A DNA stretch of 64,000 nucleotides from Epiperipatus broadwayi (GCA_028023455.1 JAQFVV010012546.1:883501-947500), one strand, 5' to 3'. Positions 35,847 to 51,439 are shown, counted from the stretch's first letter. Notes: generated from the sequence alone by a model not told the origin. Numbers and translations are program-made.

Positions 35847-36044
35847 TCTACGTTTTGACTGACCTGCAGTCTTCTTCAGAGCAAGACTGCAGGTCAGTCA
35901 AAACTTAGGTGTATATATATATATGTAAAAATAAAGAGTTTTGCTAAAAAGTGTTTGAAGCAGTTTGGATAAATTGTATTTATATGATATTACAGCAAAA
36001 ATAAAGAAAAGTGTGATTTTAGTAATATTTAAGTCAGTTATAAT
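35699..36044. mobile_element. Foldback element F6 with 14-bp target duplication
   Basis: The direct repeat AAGTCAGTTATAAT at 35699-35712 and 36031-36044 bounds a 318-bp body. The body has arms containing CAAACTGCTTCAAACC, TTTTTAGCAAAACTCTTTAT, an (AT)n run (35760-35844) and a 20-bp GC-richer block, CTGACCTGCAGTCTTCTTCA. The right end extends about 50 bp past the palindrome. A minus-strand hammerhead-like core is present. Perfect flanks show a real transposition event. Duplicated at 50515-50844. Confidence 0.9.
35848..35884 (-). ncRNA. Hammerhead-like core with GAAA to AAAA change (F6)
   Basis: On minus: CTGAAGA (35873-35879), then stem II GACUG/CAGUC closed by CAGGT, then C-AAAAC-GTAGAT. In Penelope-associated hammerheads the order CTGAAGA, stem, GAAACGT is typical. 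Here G12 is A, which should abolish cleavage. Confidence 0.5.
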
Positions 36045-36639
36045 AAGCTTAAATACTTAATAATAATACAGAATCAATTAACCCAACATATCTGTCGACT
36101 TTCATCAACTTAAAACATTATAAGTTAAAATCAATATTCAATCATAACAATACATAAAATAAATAATAGATTCCTATTTGATGCCTATTAAAATGCCATA
36201 GTCAAATCACCTCCAATTACACTTGAGTTTAATAAAGCTAAATTGTTGAAACTTTAGACCATAACAGTTAAAGCATTTGAAAGATTGTTAGCTTTATTAT
36301 AATTAAACATTAATATTAAAATTTAATATTTAAACTGAATTTATGATCCAGATTAACGAACTTTAAATATAATTAAAGCAAATCACTCTAATTTGTAACA
36401 GAATCAAATATATTACTATTACTAGCTCTATAATTGAATACAGTTATAATCTTTATGGCTGTATACTGATTTAATATTACATTCCTTTTTAATCAATAAT
36501 GACTTAAAATAAAATATGTGAATATTTTATTGCAATTACCTTTAACTAATCCTCAATAATTTTTATATTTGCAACTTTATCAATTAATATATAATTTATA
36601 TTTTAATATTCAAATTTATTTATTAAGCACATAGCTCAT

Positions 36640-37590
36640 ATGAAATTAACAAAAAGGATTTTATCTTTTTAACATATGTGCCTACTGATTTTATAATAAC
36701 TCAATGAAATTAAATTGAGAGCTGCAAACGTCTCAGCGCTTGTGACTATCAACAACCAATCAGATCTTAAACACTGAGACAGAGAATTTAAGAAAGAGTG
36801 GTTCCACTCCTCTTCTTTACTTGTCTATCTATATATTCAAGCCAGTCTAAAGTACTTAGATCTGAAAGCGTGACTCTTAAATATCTTCACACTCAACTCA
36901 CTGAGTTCAAATTACAAACATACAGCATGAAATCTTTCGATTTACTATACAGTAGTTTTTCTTGCAGCAATATATGTAAATAATATTTATTTTATAAAGC
37001 ACAGACGGTATTGAAATTAAACTGAGAGCTGCAAACCATCTGCACTTTATAAAATAAATATTATTTACATATATTGCTGCAAGTTATAACATCGAAAAAC
37101 TACTGCATAGTAAATCGAAAGATTTCATGTTGTATGTTTGTAATTTGAATTCAGTGAGTTGAGTGTGAAGATATTTAAGAGTCATGATTTGAGATCTAAG
37201 TACTTTAGACTGGCTTGGATATATAGATAGACAAGTAAAGAAGAGGGTGGAACCACCCTTTTCTTGTTAAATTCTCTGTTTCAGTGTTTAAGATCTGATT
37301 GGCTGTTGATAGTCACAAGCGCTTGAGAGGTTTGCAGTTCTCAGTTTAATTTCAATACTGTCTGTGCTTTATAAAATAAATAACTCAATGCTGTAGGGTT
37401 GAGTACAGAGGAGATTCCAAATCCAAATATAAGATAGAGTCCTTATAAAGATAAGATGGCTGCTACTGTCTTTATAATTTTTCTATTTTGTGTTTAGATT
37501 TGAGTCTCCTTTATATTCAACATGATAGTGTTGAGTTATTATAAAATCAGTAAGACATACATATTAAAAAGTTGAATTCCTTTATCTTTA
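36640..37590. repeat. Older foldback F11, interrupted by F3
   Basis: The outer arms CTACTGATTTTATAATAACT (36681) and its complement (about 37540-37560) continue inward once the F3 insertion is removed. CAATGCTGTAGGGTTGAGTA and 'gaggagattccaaatc' on the left oppose 'gatttgagtctcc' and 'caacatgatagtgttgag' on the right. Duplicated at 51440-52385. Confidence 0.85.
36707..37379. mobile_element. Foldback element F3 nested in F11, with 11-bp target duplication
   Basis: Flanked by ATAACTCAATG at 36696-36706 and 37380-37390. Long inverted arms share AGATCTTAAACACTGAGACA, TACTTGTCTATCTATATAT, CCAGTCTAAAGTACTTAGAT and GAATTCAGTGAGTTGAGTGT-type sequence. A central 70 bp repeats the terminal 'aaattaaactgagagctgcaaacc' block. 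A short open frame on plus is not a gene. Duplicated at 51508-52182. Confidence 0.9.
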
Positions 37591-39150
37591 TTATCTATTT
37601 TAGTATATCTATTTCTTGTTACTAGAAAAATAATTACAATAAGCTTCCAGTCACTTATTAAATATTTAAGAATGTCAAATCAGTTAATTTATTGCTGTGT
37701 AAAATCTATACCTGGTTAGATAATAAGCATTAACTCTTTCTTGGTTCCATGTAAACTTAAATATTTTAGCATTTTCTGGTGCTTTTCTCTCACACATCAA
37801 TGTAAAATATACAATAAAATGATTATTTCTTATCAGAAAATAATAAATATGATTTCATTTGTTTTAACATCCTATTTTATATGAATTAATAATTCAAATA
37901 TAAAATCAAGTTAAAAAACAAAGATAAATATTCAATATTTTAAGACATTTTTTTTTCTAATAGTATTAGTAATTTGAGCTTTTTTAATATTTTGTTAGAA
38001 TTTATATTTTTAATTTTACGGTTTGCAAATATTAAGAAATATTCAAATTTTAAAATAAATTAATTAAAAAAATATAATTCAAAATTGTAAATATTTCCAT
38101 CCAAATTTAACTACAAACATATTATTCACAACTATATATTTTCTAACTTTTTAGATTACAATGTGAGAACATGTATATTGATACTGAGTCCATTAATTTA
38201 AGAAAAAATAAAATATTGTGAATTGCTCAATCAATTTTATAATCTTTAATATTTCTTTAAATTTTTGCTGCTTACTGAGAGTAAAAAAAACAACAACCTT
38301 TAACTATATCAGTTCTTTTTTGAGAATATAGTTTAGTGCATTTATAAATAATATTTGTGATACAGTTTAATTAAAATACACATTGAAAATAGTTTTTTAA
38401 ATTTTAATTAAAATAATAATTTCTAAATTATAACTATATATAAAAAATGCATATGCATAAATAATATACAAGTTGCTTTTTATTAGAACAATCACTTAAC
38501 AGTGAATTAAAATAACTCCCTACTAGTATTTAACTTAAATAAAACAATGTTTAAAAAGCAACTAGAAAACATTTTTTTTAAATATTCCTTTATAAAAAAA
38601 AATATTTTACAAAATAGACTTGACAATATTATTTGTGAGCATTCAAAACTATTATATTCTTTGTTTTTTTTTTTTCAAAATAACTAATTACCTATTTATT
38701 GATCAATAGTTTGATTTCTTGCTCTCTGTTTTCTTTCTTTACACAAGCACATATATATATATGAACTATTATATGGGCACACCTGTATATAATTTATTGA
38801 ATATATATATAAACTAATATTTTCATCAAGTGGGTAATAAATATTATAAAATAATCGCAGAAGTACTGTAAAGACTGACTTTTAACAATAATAGATGTTC
38901 TATTAATAGAAAACAGAAATAATAGTTATTTAGATTAAAGAGTTTTTTAAAAACAATATTCCAAATAGTAGGTAATTTTCATGTATCATCATTTGTTGAT
39001 ATAATCTGGTCTTTTAAAGATTTCAATGACTTCCTAATCTGACATTGTTGGAGAGTGTCACATCTGAATAATATTCTCATTTTAGAAAAAATAATATTAT
39101 GACTTGTATTAAATCACTAAACATCACATGATCACCATTTCTTATGCTTG
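37591..39150. other. AT-rich spacer, no feature recognised
   Basis: Nothing recognised. Confidence 0.5.
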
Positions 39151-39152
39151 CT

Positions 39153-39865
39153 CAAGCTGTTAAAATAGGCAAACTCTCTACACAGTAGTGCACTCAGTAC
39201 AAGCTAGTGTAATCAATAGATGCCAGAAGGCTTGTGCATGAAATCCCTATCTAGTGCCTACTCATCCAATATCCCCAGACTAGTTTCTAGCTTGTGATTT
39301 TCATCAGTGAGAGTTTTAGATCTGAGAGAACTGTACCTAGATCTTAGGAACTAATGCAACCCTCCAGCAGCCACCTATTATCTCAACTGAGCTACAAATC
39401 CATGAGTCTAAAACTGAACACACAATAATATTTTCAATCCAAGTTTACTATCCTATATTGGTTTTAGTATCAATCCTGTATTATGGGATAATGATGGTTA
39501 TGATTATTAAAAAAACCAAAGACACCAACATGTATGGATACTGAACTGAGTTCAGACCTATATGAATATATAAGCTAGTGAGTATGGATTGAAAATATTA
39601 TTGTGTTTTCAATTTCAGATTCATGGTTTTGTAGTTCAGTAGAGATAATAGGTGGCTGCTGGAGGGTTGCATTATATCCTAAGATGTAGGTGCAGTACTC
39701 TCAGATCCAAGACTCCTCAGTGTTGAAAGCTACAAGCTAGAACCTAGTCTTGGGATATTGGATGAGTAGGCACTAGACAGCAATTTTATGCACAAACCTT
39801 CTTGTATCAATTGATTACTCTGGCTTGCACTGAGTGGCACTACTGTATGGAGAGTTTTGCCTATT
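39153..39865. repeat. Foldback element F2 with hammerhead-like core
   Basis: The outer ends are GTTAAAATAGGCAAACTCTC and its complement. Arms of about 300 bp share 'gcactcagt.caagc', TAGTGCCTACTCATCCAATA, CCTCCAGCAGCCACCTATTA and 'ctgaacacacaataatattttcaatcc', and converge near 39510. The left arm has a near-canonical minus-strand hammerhead with GUC cleavage site. The right arm has a decayed one. Short internal-deletion relative at 62935-63115. Duplicated at 53970-54680. Confidence 0.88.
39273..39313 (-). ncRNA. Type I hammerhead ribozyme candidate with GUC site (F2 left arm)
   Basis: On minus: CTCTCA, CTGATGA (39301-39307), a stem II region ending in AAGCTA, GAAA (39284-39287), a 2-bp stem III with UA loop, GTC (39278-39280), then TGGGG (39273-39277). 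Stem I pairs as A-U, C-G, U-G, C-G, U-G. Stem II is imperfect here (AAAATCACAAGCTA). The right-arm equivalent has AAGCTACAAGCTA, which would form AGCU/AGCU, so the ancestral form is visible by comparison. Confidence 0.55.
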
Positions 39866-42800
39866 ATGACTGGTAGCTATAGTATGAACAGTGCTAGTGA
39901 TGATGAGTGTTGTTTAACTGCATTAATCTCTTCTATCATTGATGTGACAATTACTTATAGCTATATAGGAAACTTTACAAATGCTATATGGAATTTTATA
40001 GACTCTATAGGTGTCAAGAGGGATTGAGTCTTTAGGTTGACATTATGTTATAATGTCTTACAGTAAATATCCAATATTTCATTTATATCCATAGTTTGTG
40101 AAAATCATTGATTTAATATCACCAAAACATAAGTGCGCTAAGAATTGTAACCTCGATCACCGATCAATTCCCGCTGCACATTGTCAGCTATTAAGAGCTG
40201 TAACCAAAAGCATATCATGCCATCTATATTATGCACCAAAGACCACAACCAAAATCTGGAGCAACTTACCACAGACCAAACTAATGATATAACATAAACT
40301 TTTTATGATTTAATTTGATCGCAGCCAGGGTGTACCGCGAAGACCTATCATAGTAGTATGATAAAATACATTAAACAAATTATAAGTATGTAATGTTATT
40401 ATCTTTCAAACCTTAATTTGCGACTTTCATTGTATGAGACTCGATGGCTGACCATGTACAAGATGGCATAATTTGTGGAACTACATAAGATTATGAAATT
40501 TTAAACCATCTATATGATTTTTAATACAAATGCTACTCCAGGTAAAGCTTTGCAATAAATAAACATAAATACTTGGGTTCTTTTTTTTTATAGTTTACTA
40601 TATCACTGAGACTCTTATTATACTGACAAATGACAATTTAAAAACGTTAAGTAAATATATTCAATCATGTCATTATCTGGTAAATCTGTTTACAGGTTTA
40701 ATAATCAATTTATATTGCATACTAGAATCAACTACGCAAAGCTAAAATGATGGAAAAGGTAAATGGGATTTTATTGTACCTTACACATCATAAACTACCA
40801 AAGACGAAAAGCATCCAAATGTTTTCTCAAAATATCACTAAACTCTTATATCATGTTGACAATAGTATGTACTTCAATGTATGCTCTATCCAAGGTTTAT
40901 GATTTCTGATTTTACGAATGACAAATAGAAATGGCACAGTAAGTTTAATTATAAATCAATGTTTATTTACAAATTTATGAATAATAAGTAATTAATTCTA
41001 ATGTTATAATTAAAGACATAAATAAACAAATAAAATAAATAAATTATATCCATCGACTTTCTTCAATAACATATCATAGGTACGGTTTTTAAAAACCTAA
41101 TCATACCTTATATTTCAATTTGATAAAATGAATGTATTGAGGAAATTATACTAAATTCAACATCAACTCATGAAACATCTAATGTCATTTCCAGATTCAA
41201 TAAATCTATACTGTAAACTTATAATAATATAATAAATAATATTATATCTGTAGGATTTAGCTATAATGCAATCATTAAATAAAGTGAAAATTTAAACTTA
41301 CATTCAGGTAAATAATAATCAACCAACAGTTAATTATTATGAGGTAACTTGAATAGAATGTCCTGCTACAATTTGATGATCTAACTTATAAATTATACTT
41401 ACAAATGGAAGAAGATGATTTAGCAGAATAACTAAAATACTTTGCCCAACTTATATCTATGAAGTAAAACCATATTCCTGTGGATGCATTCATCTACACA
41501 TAGAATTAAATAACACTTAAACGCTTTGTGGATTTATACACCATCATAAAGTAATAAGTATAATTACACAATTCTGCGGATTAACCACCAGCGCAGGAAT
41601 GAGTGTAAAATACAAAAATGGCAATTAAGTAATCTGCAAATTAACCACCGGCACTAGATTAATGCCTTTTAACATTATAAAACAACATTACTATTTACTT
41701 CACATTAAAGTGCAAAATCATCCTCCTCAGTTATTCTGACCATTCAGAAAACACTAACATTTTAGCAAATGTGGGTTCTTGCATAATAAAATGTTACACT
41801 AATCAGGACAACTAATGTACTAACTTATCTTGCTTAAAACAAAACATATGTAATATAATATAAGTAATATTAGTATATGAATAGAAATCTGGAAAGACTC
41901 ACAAAATACCTCATGAAAAATTGATACATCTCATAAATTCATTTAGTACTTTTCAAGCTTTTCAAGCGCTATTCTCTTGAATAAGTATTTTATTCAACCC
42001 CTATTAATTTAAACTTAATAAAATATAACTTATGAACTTCACATGCAAGTTCATATAACGATAAAATTAAAGTAATGCATTATTCATCAAATACATAAAA
42101 TCTAACAGGTGTGTGTGATATAAATTAAATGTATAGCATTTTATAGTTCAATACATGAATTCTAGCAGGTGTGTATCACAAATTAAATTGTATAGCATTT
42201 TATAACTACAAATATGATCCGTGAAATCCATGTACGATGTGTTGAACAATAAATATCTGAAGTAATAGCTACAATTATAGTTGAATTCCATACATGTAAT
42301 TTTATCCATTTGTATTAGTTATTATAAGCACTATTAGATTAACGATTTTACGTGGCTCCATAAACATGAAACAATTCCAAAATATGACATGCAGAGTTTA
42401 AATGACAATGTTTTTTCATAAGTTCTAATTTCTACATTTCTCTATTAAAACTGTTCCAAGTTTATCCACATCCATGCTAATATTTATTTATCCACGCTTA
42501 AATCTAGGAATACTAATTATAGCAATTAATTTAATCATTTCCAAACTGACGATAAAATTAGAAAATAGCTTTAATTAAGTATTTGAGAAGACTGTTTTTA
42601 TTATCCAAATGGTAAACAAATTAACTAGCAAATATATTACTGGCATTGCAACATTAAATATCAATCAATACTATATTTTTTATTAAAATTATAAACGGAA
42701 ATATGTTAACTATGTTAATAACTTTAACATTTTACTTTAAATTTAAACTTCTTCTTTTTTAAAAAGCAAATTTTCATATTTATAAAACTTCTGTAATTAA

Positions 42801-43930
42801 AACACTTATTTAATTTTTCCAAATTGTGAATAATAAATATTTTAAAACATACCAAAATCTTGCAATTAATTCCTGCTTTTAAACTGGAAAGCTCCGACAT
42901 ATTTCAAATGTAATATGGAAAAATTATTATTAGCGTATTTGATCCACCTGGTTAGCCAACTTGAACAGACTTTTAAATTTAGCAATTCATCTTATTATTA
43001 AATACCACTTTATGTTATTTTTACATTTATAGAAAACTTTGTGGTAATCCGCTTTACTTGTTAACTATTTTAAAATAAGCTTATCATCATCTTTCACCAT
43101 TTGCCTTTTTTCATTTTCTTTTCTTTCTTCCTCCTCCAAAAGCAACACTATCAGTCGATCTTTTTTTTAATTCGCGCTCCGTTCTTTTTTTACATTGAAA
43201 CGCATACGTAATTACTGTATTTATTTTTTAATATAATTAAATTTAGTTGAACAAATGGTTTTTTTTAATTCAATGGAAATAATTTTTAAGAACCATTTAA
43301 AACAAATAAAAATTATTATTATTTTTAATAATATTTTACCAAATTTAATGTGTTGTCAAAATTTTTTAAAAAGTTAAACATTTTGATATGAATTAGTATA
43401 TGGAAAGAAGCAATTTAAATTTATTAAAATAATATAGACAACAAGTAAGGCAAAATATTACCTATACTCTCTAATAAATTATTTTGAATATAAGAGAGTA
43501 ATCTCTGTTCAAAGTGCAAATCAAGCCAATCAAATCACCAAAAGGAAGACAGAAGAAATTTTTTACCATGTGTTACATCAATTATTATATTTTATACTAA
43601 AAATATATGGTTACAATATATATATATCAATTTGAAGCATCCACACAAATTAGATATAAATTTATATTCATAAGTCAAAGTTTAGTTTAAGGATCAGTCT
43701 TCTGCCATTATAACTATCCATATATTTCAGAAATAAATATATATGTATTTTAAGAATAATAAGGTGAGATAGAAGTTTAAATAGTTGAAAAAATAAGTCA
43801 CAATATACAAATAACATTTGACTAAGTCATTTATGAATGCTCATTCAGGTGTTCAAAATTCTGTTCTACCAAATATAATGAGAAAGAATTTGTATGATTT
43901 TTTAGCTGCTTTATGTTACTTTTGGTGTTA
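39866..43930. other. Anonymous A/T-rich block with small tandem fragments
   Basis: About 4 kb with no recognised protein. Small duplications are visible: 'ggattaaccaccagcgcagg' against 'aaattaaccaccggcactag' (41579, 41640), and two roughly 60-bp units with GCAGGTGTGTATCACAAATT and ATGTATAGCATTTTATA (42105-42205). Base composition is slightly less extreme near 40.1-40.4 and 43.1-43.2 kb. A 64-residue frame at 40098-40292 and a 108-residue frame in the second copy (55376-55702) are broken between copies and show no domain. Confidence 0.5.
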
Positions 43931-44039
43931 TACTGTTTCATATTAAAGATTTTATGTATGCTTCAACTTGACTTTTTTGTTTGAGTACAAAAAATATATA
44001 ATATGTATATTGTTTATTATATATATGTAAGAGTTTTAA

Positions 44040-44580
<541 letters not shown>

Positions 44581-45080
44581 NNNNNNNNNNNNNNNNNNNN
44601 NNNNNNNNNNNNNNNNNNNNNNNNNNNNNNNNNNNNNNNNNNNNNNNNNNNNNNNNNNNNNNNNNNNNNNNNNNNNNNNNNNNNNNNNNNNNNNNNNNNN
44701 NNNNNNNNNNNNNNNNNNNNNNNNNNNNNNNNNNNNNNNNNNNNNNNNNNNNNNNNNNNNNNNNNNNNNNNNNNNNNNNNNNNNNNNNNNNNNNNNNNNN
44801 NNNNNNNNNNNNNNNNNNNNNNNNNNNNNNNNNNNNNNNNNNNNNNNNNNNNNNNNNNNNNNNNNNNNNNNNNNNNNNNNNNNNNNNNNNNNNNNNNNNN
44901 NNNNNNNNNNNNNNNNNNNNNNNNNNNNNNNNNNNNNNNNNNNNNNNNNNNNNNNNNNNNNNNNNNNNNNNNNNNNNNNNNNNNNNNNNNNNNNNNNNNN
45001 NNNNNNNNNNNNNNNNNNNNNNNNNNNNNNNNNNNNNNNNNNNNNNNNNNNNNNNNNNNNNNNNNNNNNNNNNNNNNNNN
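44581..45080. other. Assembly gap, 500 N
   Basis: Exactly 500 N, a conventional unknown-size scaffold gap. Confidence 1.
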
Positions 45081-45441
45081 TTAATAAATTAGTCATTTAT
45101 ACAAATGATTTGGGTTTGAATTCAGGTTAGATAAATATTGAAAATATTTTTAAGTTCATACAGAAATGGAAACACATTTCATTTGAGTTACATTTCTGTA
45201 AAATTCTAAAACATGTTTATTTAATTTAAATTTCTTTCAATAATAATATAAAAATATTAAATATAACAGTACTTAATTACTACATACAGTCTTTCAATCT
45301 GCAGAAGTACTTTTGGTTAATTCCTTAACCTTCCTCAACTTCTGTTAAATTCAAGATTGTATATAATAGTTAATTACTATTATATTTATTATTTTTATTG
45401 TTATTGCAATAGTTTTTAATTAATGACTGTTTTATTTATAT

Positions 45442-45481
<40 letters not shown>

Positions 45482-46330
45482 ATGTAATGATACTAAGAAA
45501 ATTAACATTGAGAAGGATATACAACAAAATATCTTGATATCTCTGAAACTTTTTACAGCAGTTTTGCAAAAATTGTTTTGTGGATAAAATGGAAAGCAAG
45601 AGTAAATAAAAGTAGATGGAGATTATTTGAGTCATCTAGATTTGGAAATGATGTAATTCTTTTTGAAATAATGCACGGGAGTTTCAATAAATGTTATAAG
45701 ATTTATCAAATGAAAGTAAAGCAATAGACTAAAGTAACATACAATGGCTTTTATCAAAAAAAGAAAATAAAGATTGATAATGATAAATTATAAGAAATTA
45801 ACCAACTACAAATACCTTGTTGAGATTATTACTACACATGGAAACATAATGTGTTTTTGATAGAAATAACTTAATATTAAAAGGAAATATCCCATGTGAT
45901 TGAAAAAAGTTTTTAATAAGTGTGCTTTATCATTTTTACTTATGGATTCAAGACTTAGATACTTAACAGAAGATCAATACAAAGGCTTTAGACAACTCAA
46001 AGATGTATGGAAAAATGCATGTTAAGAAAAACAAAAAGAGACCAAAATTGAAATACATGGGTGAGTCAACAATCTGGTGATACTGACATCATTAAAGGAA
46101 TTAAGGGACTGAAATGCAGTTGATATGGATATACTGCTAAAAGAGATGATAATAAAAGGACAACTGAAATCCTAAACTGGATTTCAAAGGGGTGTAAAAG
46201 ACCTATAAAAATACATGTGAAATGGATAAATAGGTAAGTGTTCTGGAGTATTATGGAGAATAAAGGCTAAATTGGATCAAACTTGGAGACATCTTTATCC
46301 TACAGTGGATCAATAATGGTTGAAAATGAT

Positions 46331-46389
<59 letters not shown>

Positions 46390-48669
46390 CACAATAGCAC
46401 TCTTATAACCATAGTATTTAGTTTTATTTCCCTCTTCAAAAATAACCCAACTTCATGGTTACTACTACTAAATGTAATATATATATATTTCTATGTATAA
46501 ACATTCATATAATACACACAATTAAAATAAATATAATACAATTTACTTTACAAATTTATATTTTTAACACAATTAAAATTTATTAATACATATTAAGATA
46601 CTGAAAAAAATAATGAGCAAAAAATAGAATATTTTATAAAATAAATTACCATCAATTTTAATTTCCAGAATCCAAAACTTTTTTTCTTGTTGGATTTGTG
46701 GATTTTTTGAATTTCAAGAATAGATCTTTTTACTCCTCTTTACAAATTCAAACTCTGTTAATATATAAAAACATGTAGTTCATTGCAATTAGGTTTATTA
46801 GTTTGTAGATATTTATTGGTTATTTTTCCTCTCTTTTTTTTCTTTTTTGCAAATTTATTTATTACAAAAAATTAACAAATTACCTTTGAAATTTTTGTGA
46901 GTAAAATATTTTTTCAATAATAGATATTTAAATTAATGATATTTATTTTCAGCATACCTACTATAAAAATGTAAATAAATATATTAAACACCATCAAAAA
47001 TAAATTTTGCTATTTTTCAGTATGAGTCCTAAATATTTAAAAATTTGTAAATTTAAAGCATTGATAACCATTTATTTTATTTTGATATTTTGTGATTGCA
47101 GATCAATGTGAAAAAAAAACAAAATAAAATTTATAAATTTAAAAACGCATTTTTTAATATTTTTCTTCAACTGTTGACAAATGAATTAGCAGATTTTGAG
47201 ACAGGGATATGAAGGTTTTACTATATATATGTATGTATGTATTTAACAATAAATTGTTTAAATTCTCAGTTTAATAGTATTATCAAGTCACTTGAACCAT
47301 AATTTAATGTTATTGTTTGTAATATTCATAAGTAAACAATATCAAAAAATTATAGTTTAAATGTTTTACCAATAATTATTAACCTGGCTGAATTTAAATA
47401 GGTAATTTATTTAATATACGTTTTCATTGTAAAATTATCATAAATCTGTAAATTACACCCATCTTTTGTTATAACAATACAAATCGTTTTTGTCAGATTA
47501 TACATTATCATTTATTTTTTGACAAAATAGAATTATTGTTACAATAAAATTTGAGCTTTTTAAGAGTTTTATTTTAAAATAATTATCTGTGGATCTGTCT
47601 TGTAATTAACTTAGTAATGTATTAGGTCTTAGTTTTCCATGATATATATATATATAATCTTAAGTAAGTAATATAAAATACCATTATAAAACGGTGACAA
47701 ATCTATACATTTATTACAATATTATTTAAAAGCTTATTTCAACAAATATTGCATGCTTTTTTCAATTTAATTGCAAACTATTTTATTGCTTCAATTTTAC
47801 ATTTTGTATACCAGTGACATATTTCATTTTTATATATATATATAAACTTAATTAGAACCAAAAATAATAGGAAAAAAACAACCAAATATTTATAAATGGA
47901 AAATGGAAAAGTAAAATTTATCAGTTAAACAACATGTAACAAATATACATCATATACAAAATATGCACTATATAAAGATATATATCATATAACTAAAATT
48001 ATTTCTGTCATGCAATGGTATTTTATATTATTTACTTTAAAAACATATGAAAAAGCAGCATAAATATTAAATTTATTTTTCACAGTCTGTCAATATTGAA
48101 GTGTCAGACTTTTAATCAGATTTACCAGAAAGTATAAAATAACCATTTTTGCATATGCTTCATCAGATGTTGTAAAAATAATAAATCTAACATGTGCAAA
48201 CTTCAAATTATGAGATATAAGCAAAAAAATTCATTATTGTTAAACATTAAATTTCACACAATAAATATAATGTCTATTCATTCTTAAATGTTGTGAATAA
48301 ATAATTTAATATCGAATATATAATAACTAAAAATTACAGTGCTTCAAACTATATGTAATAATTTGAATGACAAACTTTCTAAATGATGTTACTGTCAATG
48401 TATCTTCTATCTTGTAAGATTAATAAATAGATATATAAACATTTGCATATGCTCCTTCATATCTTAATGAAGCTGGAATTTAATTGATTTGAAGTTCACC
48501 TTTGAATAATATAATTTATCAGATCTTCCATCTTTATAAGATCCAAGGATGTGTATATATATATATATAATGTTATTTCAAATTTTCTGATCAATCTAAT
48601 AAAGAAATTGGGCTTTGATAATTATAGCATTTGTAAAGGTCATAATTCTCATATTACATTTAGATTAAA

Positions 48670-49569
<900 letters not shown>

Positions 49570-50514
49570 TATAGTAATAGAATAAATATGTGGTCTATCA
49601 AAAATGGCCCTGGTTTGATTGTGACACCATTTGTTATAGAATAAAAATGAGGGTATGCTATTTTATTCTTTTAATGAGTCACAGATTTGAGTGTATTTTG
49701 TCCCTGAATAACTATAATGATCATGGGAAATAAAAACTTTAATATAATATGAATGAAAATATAGTCCAATTATTCATCATCATTTGCAATTGAATAAAAA
49801 TATACACTGAAGTTGAATACCATTTATAAGGGAATAAAATTATGGATCATACTGTATCCTGAGTCATACCATAATTATTGAACATGATTTGTAACAGAAT
49901 AAATCCTAATTTATTAATATCTATAAATTGTAGTGTCATGTGTAACATAATGAAATTAATAAACTAAACTAAAATGAATATCAATCAATGACTAACAACC
50001 TAACACTTAAATAAATAAAATAATGATAATAATCTTTATTATAATCTCATACATTCCAATATCATTTAGAATAGATAGAAAACAAAACATTACTTTAAAC
50101 TATTCTAAAATATAAGCATTATTTGCAATAAATCAAAGATAAAGCAATAAAATCAATATCATTATCTTATAAATAACAGTATGTGCCTATTATATAAATC
50201 CCTTATAATAGAATAAAAATTATGACAAAAATTACACAGATACACTTTAATATTCCTCATGAATCAACACACTGTTTATAATAATAATACACCCTTATAC
50301 CAAATGTCAAACATTATTTCTATTTATATTTAAATGAATTAATTCATGGTCGGATAAAATAACAATCTCAATATACTTTACAAATTTGCAATATCATGAT
50401 ATCTAAAAAAATATATATAACACAATAATTGATTTCTAATTACAACTAAATAAAATAAAAGTACTGTTAACTCAACCTTGCTATTCCACTAATATCAATA
50501 TACTCTTATTAACT

Positions 50515-50571
50515 AAGTCAGTTATAATTTATCCAAACTGCTTCAAACCCTTTTTAGCAAAACTCTTTATT

Positions 50572-50648
<77 letters not shown>

Positions 50649-50844
50649 CATCTACGTTTTGACTGACCTGCAGTCTTCTTCAGAGCAAGATTGCAGGCCA
50701 GTCAAAACTTAGGTGTATATATATGTAAAAATAAAGAGTTTTGCTAAAAAGTGTTTGAAGCAGTTTGGATAAATTGTATTTATATGATATTACAGCAAAA
50801 ATAAAGAAAAGTGTGATTTTAGTAATATTTAAGTCAGTTATAAT
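50515..50844. mobile_element. Foldback F6, second assembly copy
   Basis: Same 14-bp AAGTCAGTTATAAT flanks at 50515-50528 and 50831-50844. The internal (AT)n is shorter than in the first copy. The hammerhead-like core on minus is at about 50652-50688. Confidence 0.88.
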
Positions 50845-51439
50845 AAGCTTAAATACTTAATAATAATACAGAATCAATTAACCCAACATATCTGTCGACT
50901 TTCATCAACTTAAAACATTATAAGTTAAAATCAATATTCAATCATAACAATACATAAAATAAATAATAGATTCCTATTTGGTGCCTATTAAAATGCCATA
51001 GTCAAATCACCTCCAATTACACTTGAGTTTAATAAAGCTAAATTGTTGAAACTTTAGACCATAACAGTTAAAGCATTTGAAAGATTGTTAGCTTTATTAT
51101 AATTAAACATTAATATTAAAATTTAATATTTAAACTGAATTTATGATCCAGATTAACGAACTTTAAATATAATTAAAGCAAATCACTCTAATTTGTAACA
51201 GAATCAAATATATTACTATTACTAGCTCTATAATTGAATACAGTTATAATCTTTATGGCTGTATACTGATTTAATATTACATTCCTTTTTAATCAATAAT
51301 GACTTAAAATAAAATATGTGAATATTTTATTGCAATTACCTTTAACTAATCCTCAATAATTTTTATATTTGCAACTTTATCAATTAATATATAATTTATA
51401 TTTTAATATTCAAATTTATTTATTAAGCACATAGCTCAT

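Noticed and set aside
40098-40292. 64-residue frame
   Set aside because: In copy 2 (54914 onward) the frame is broken by a small deletion. No similarity recognised.
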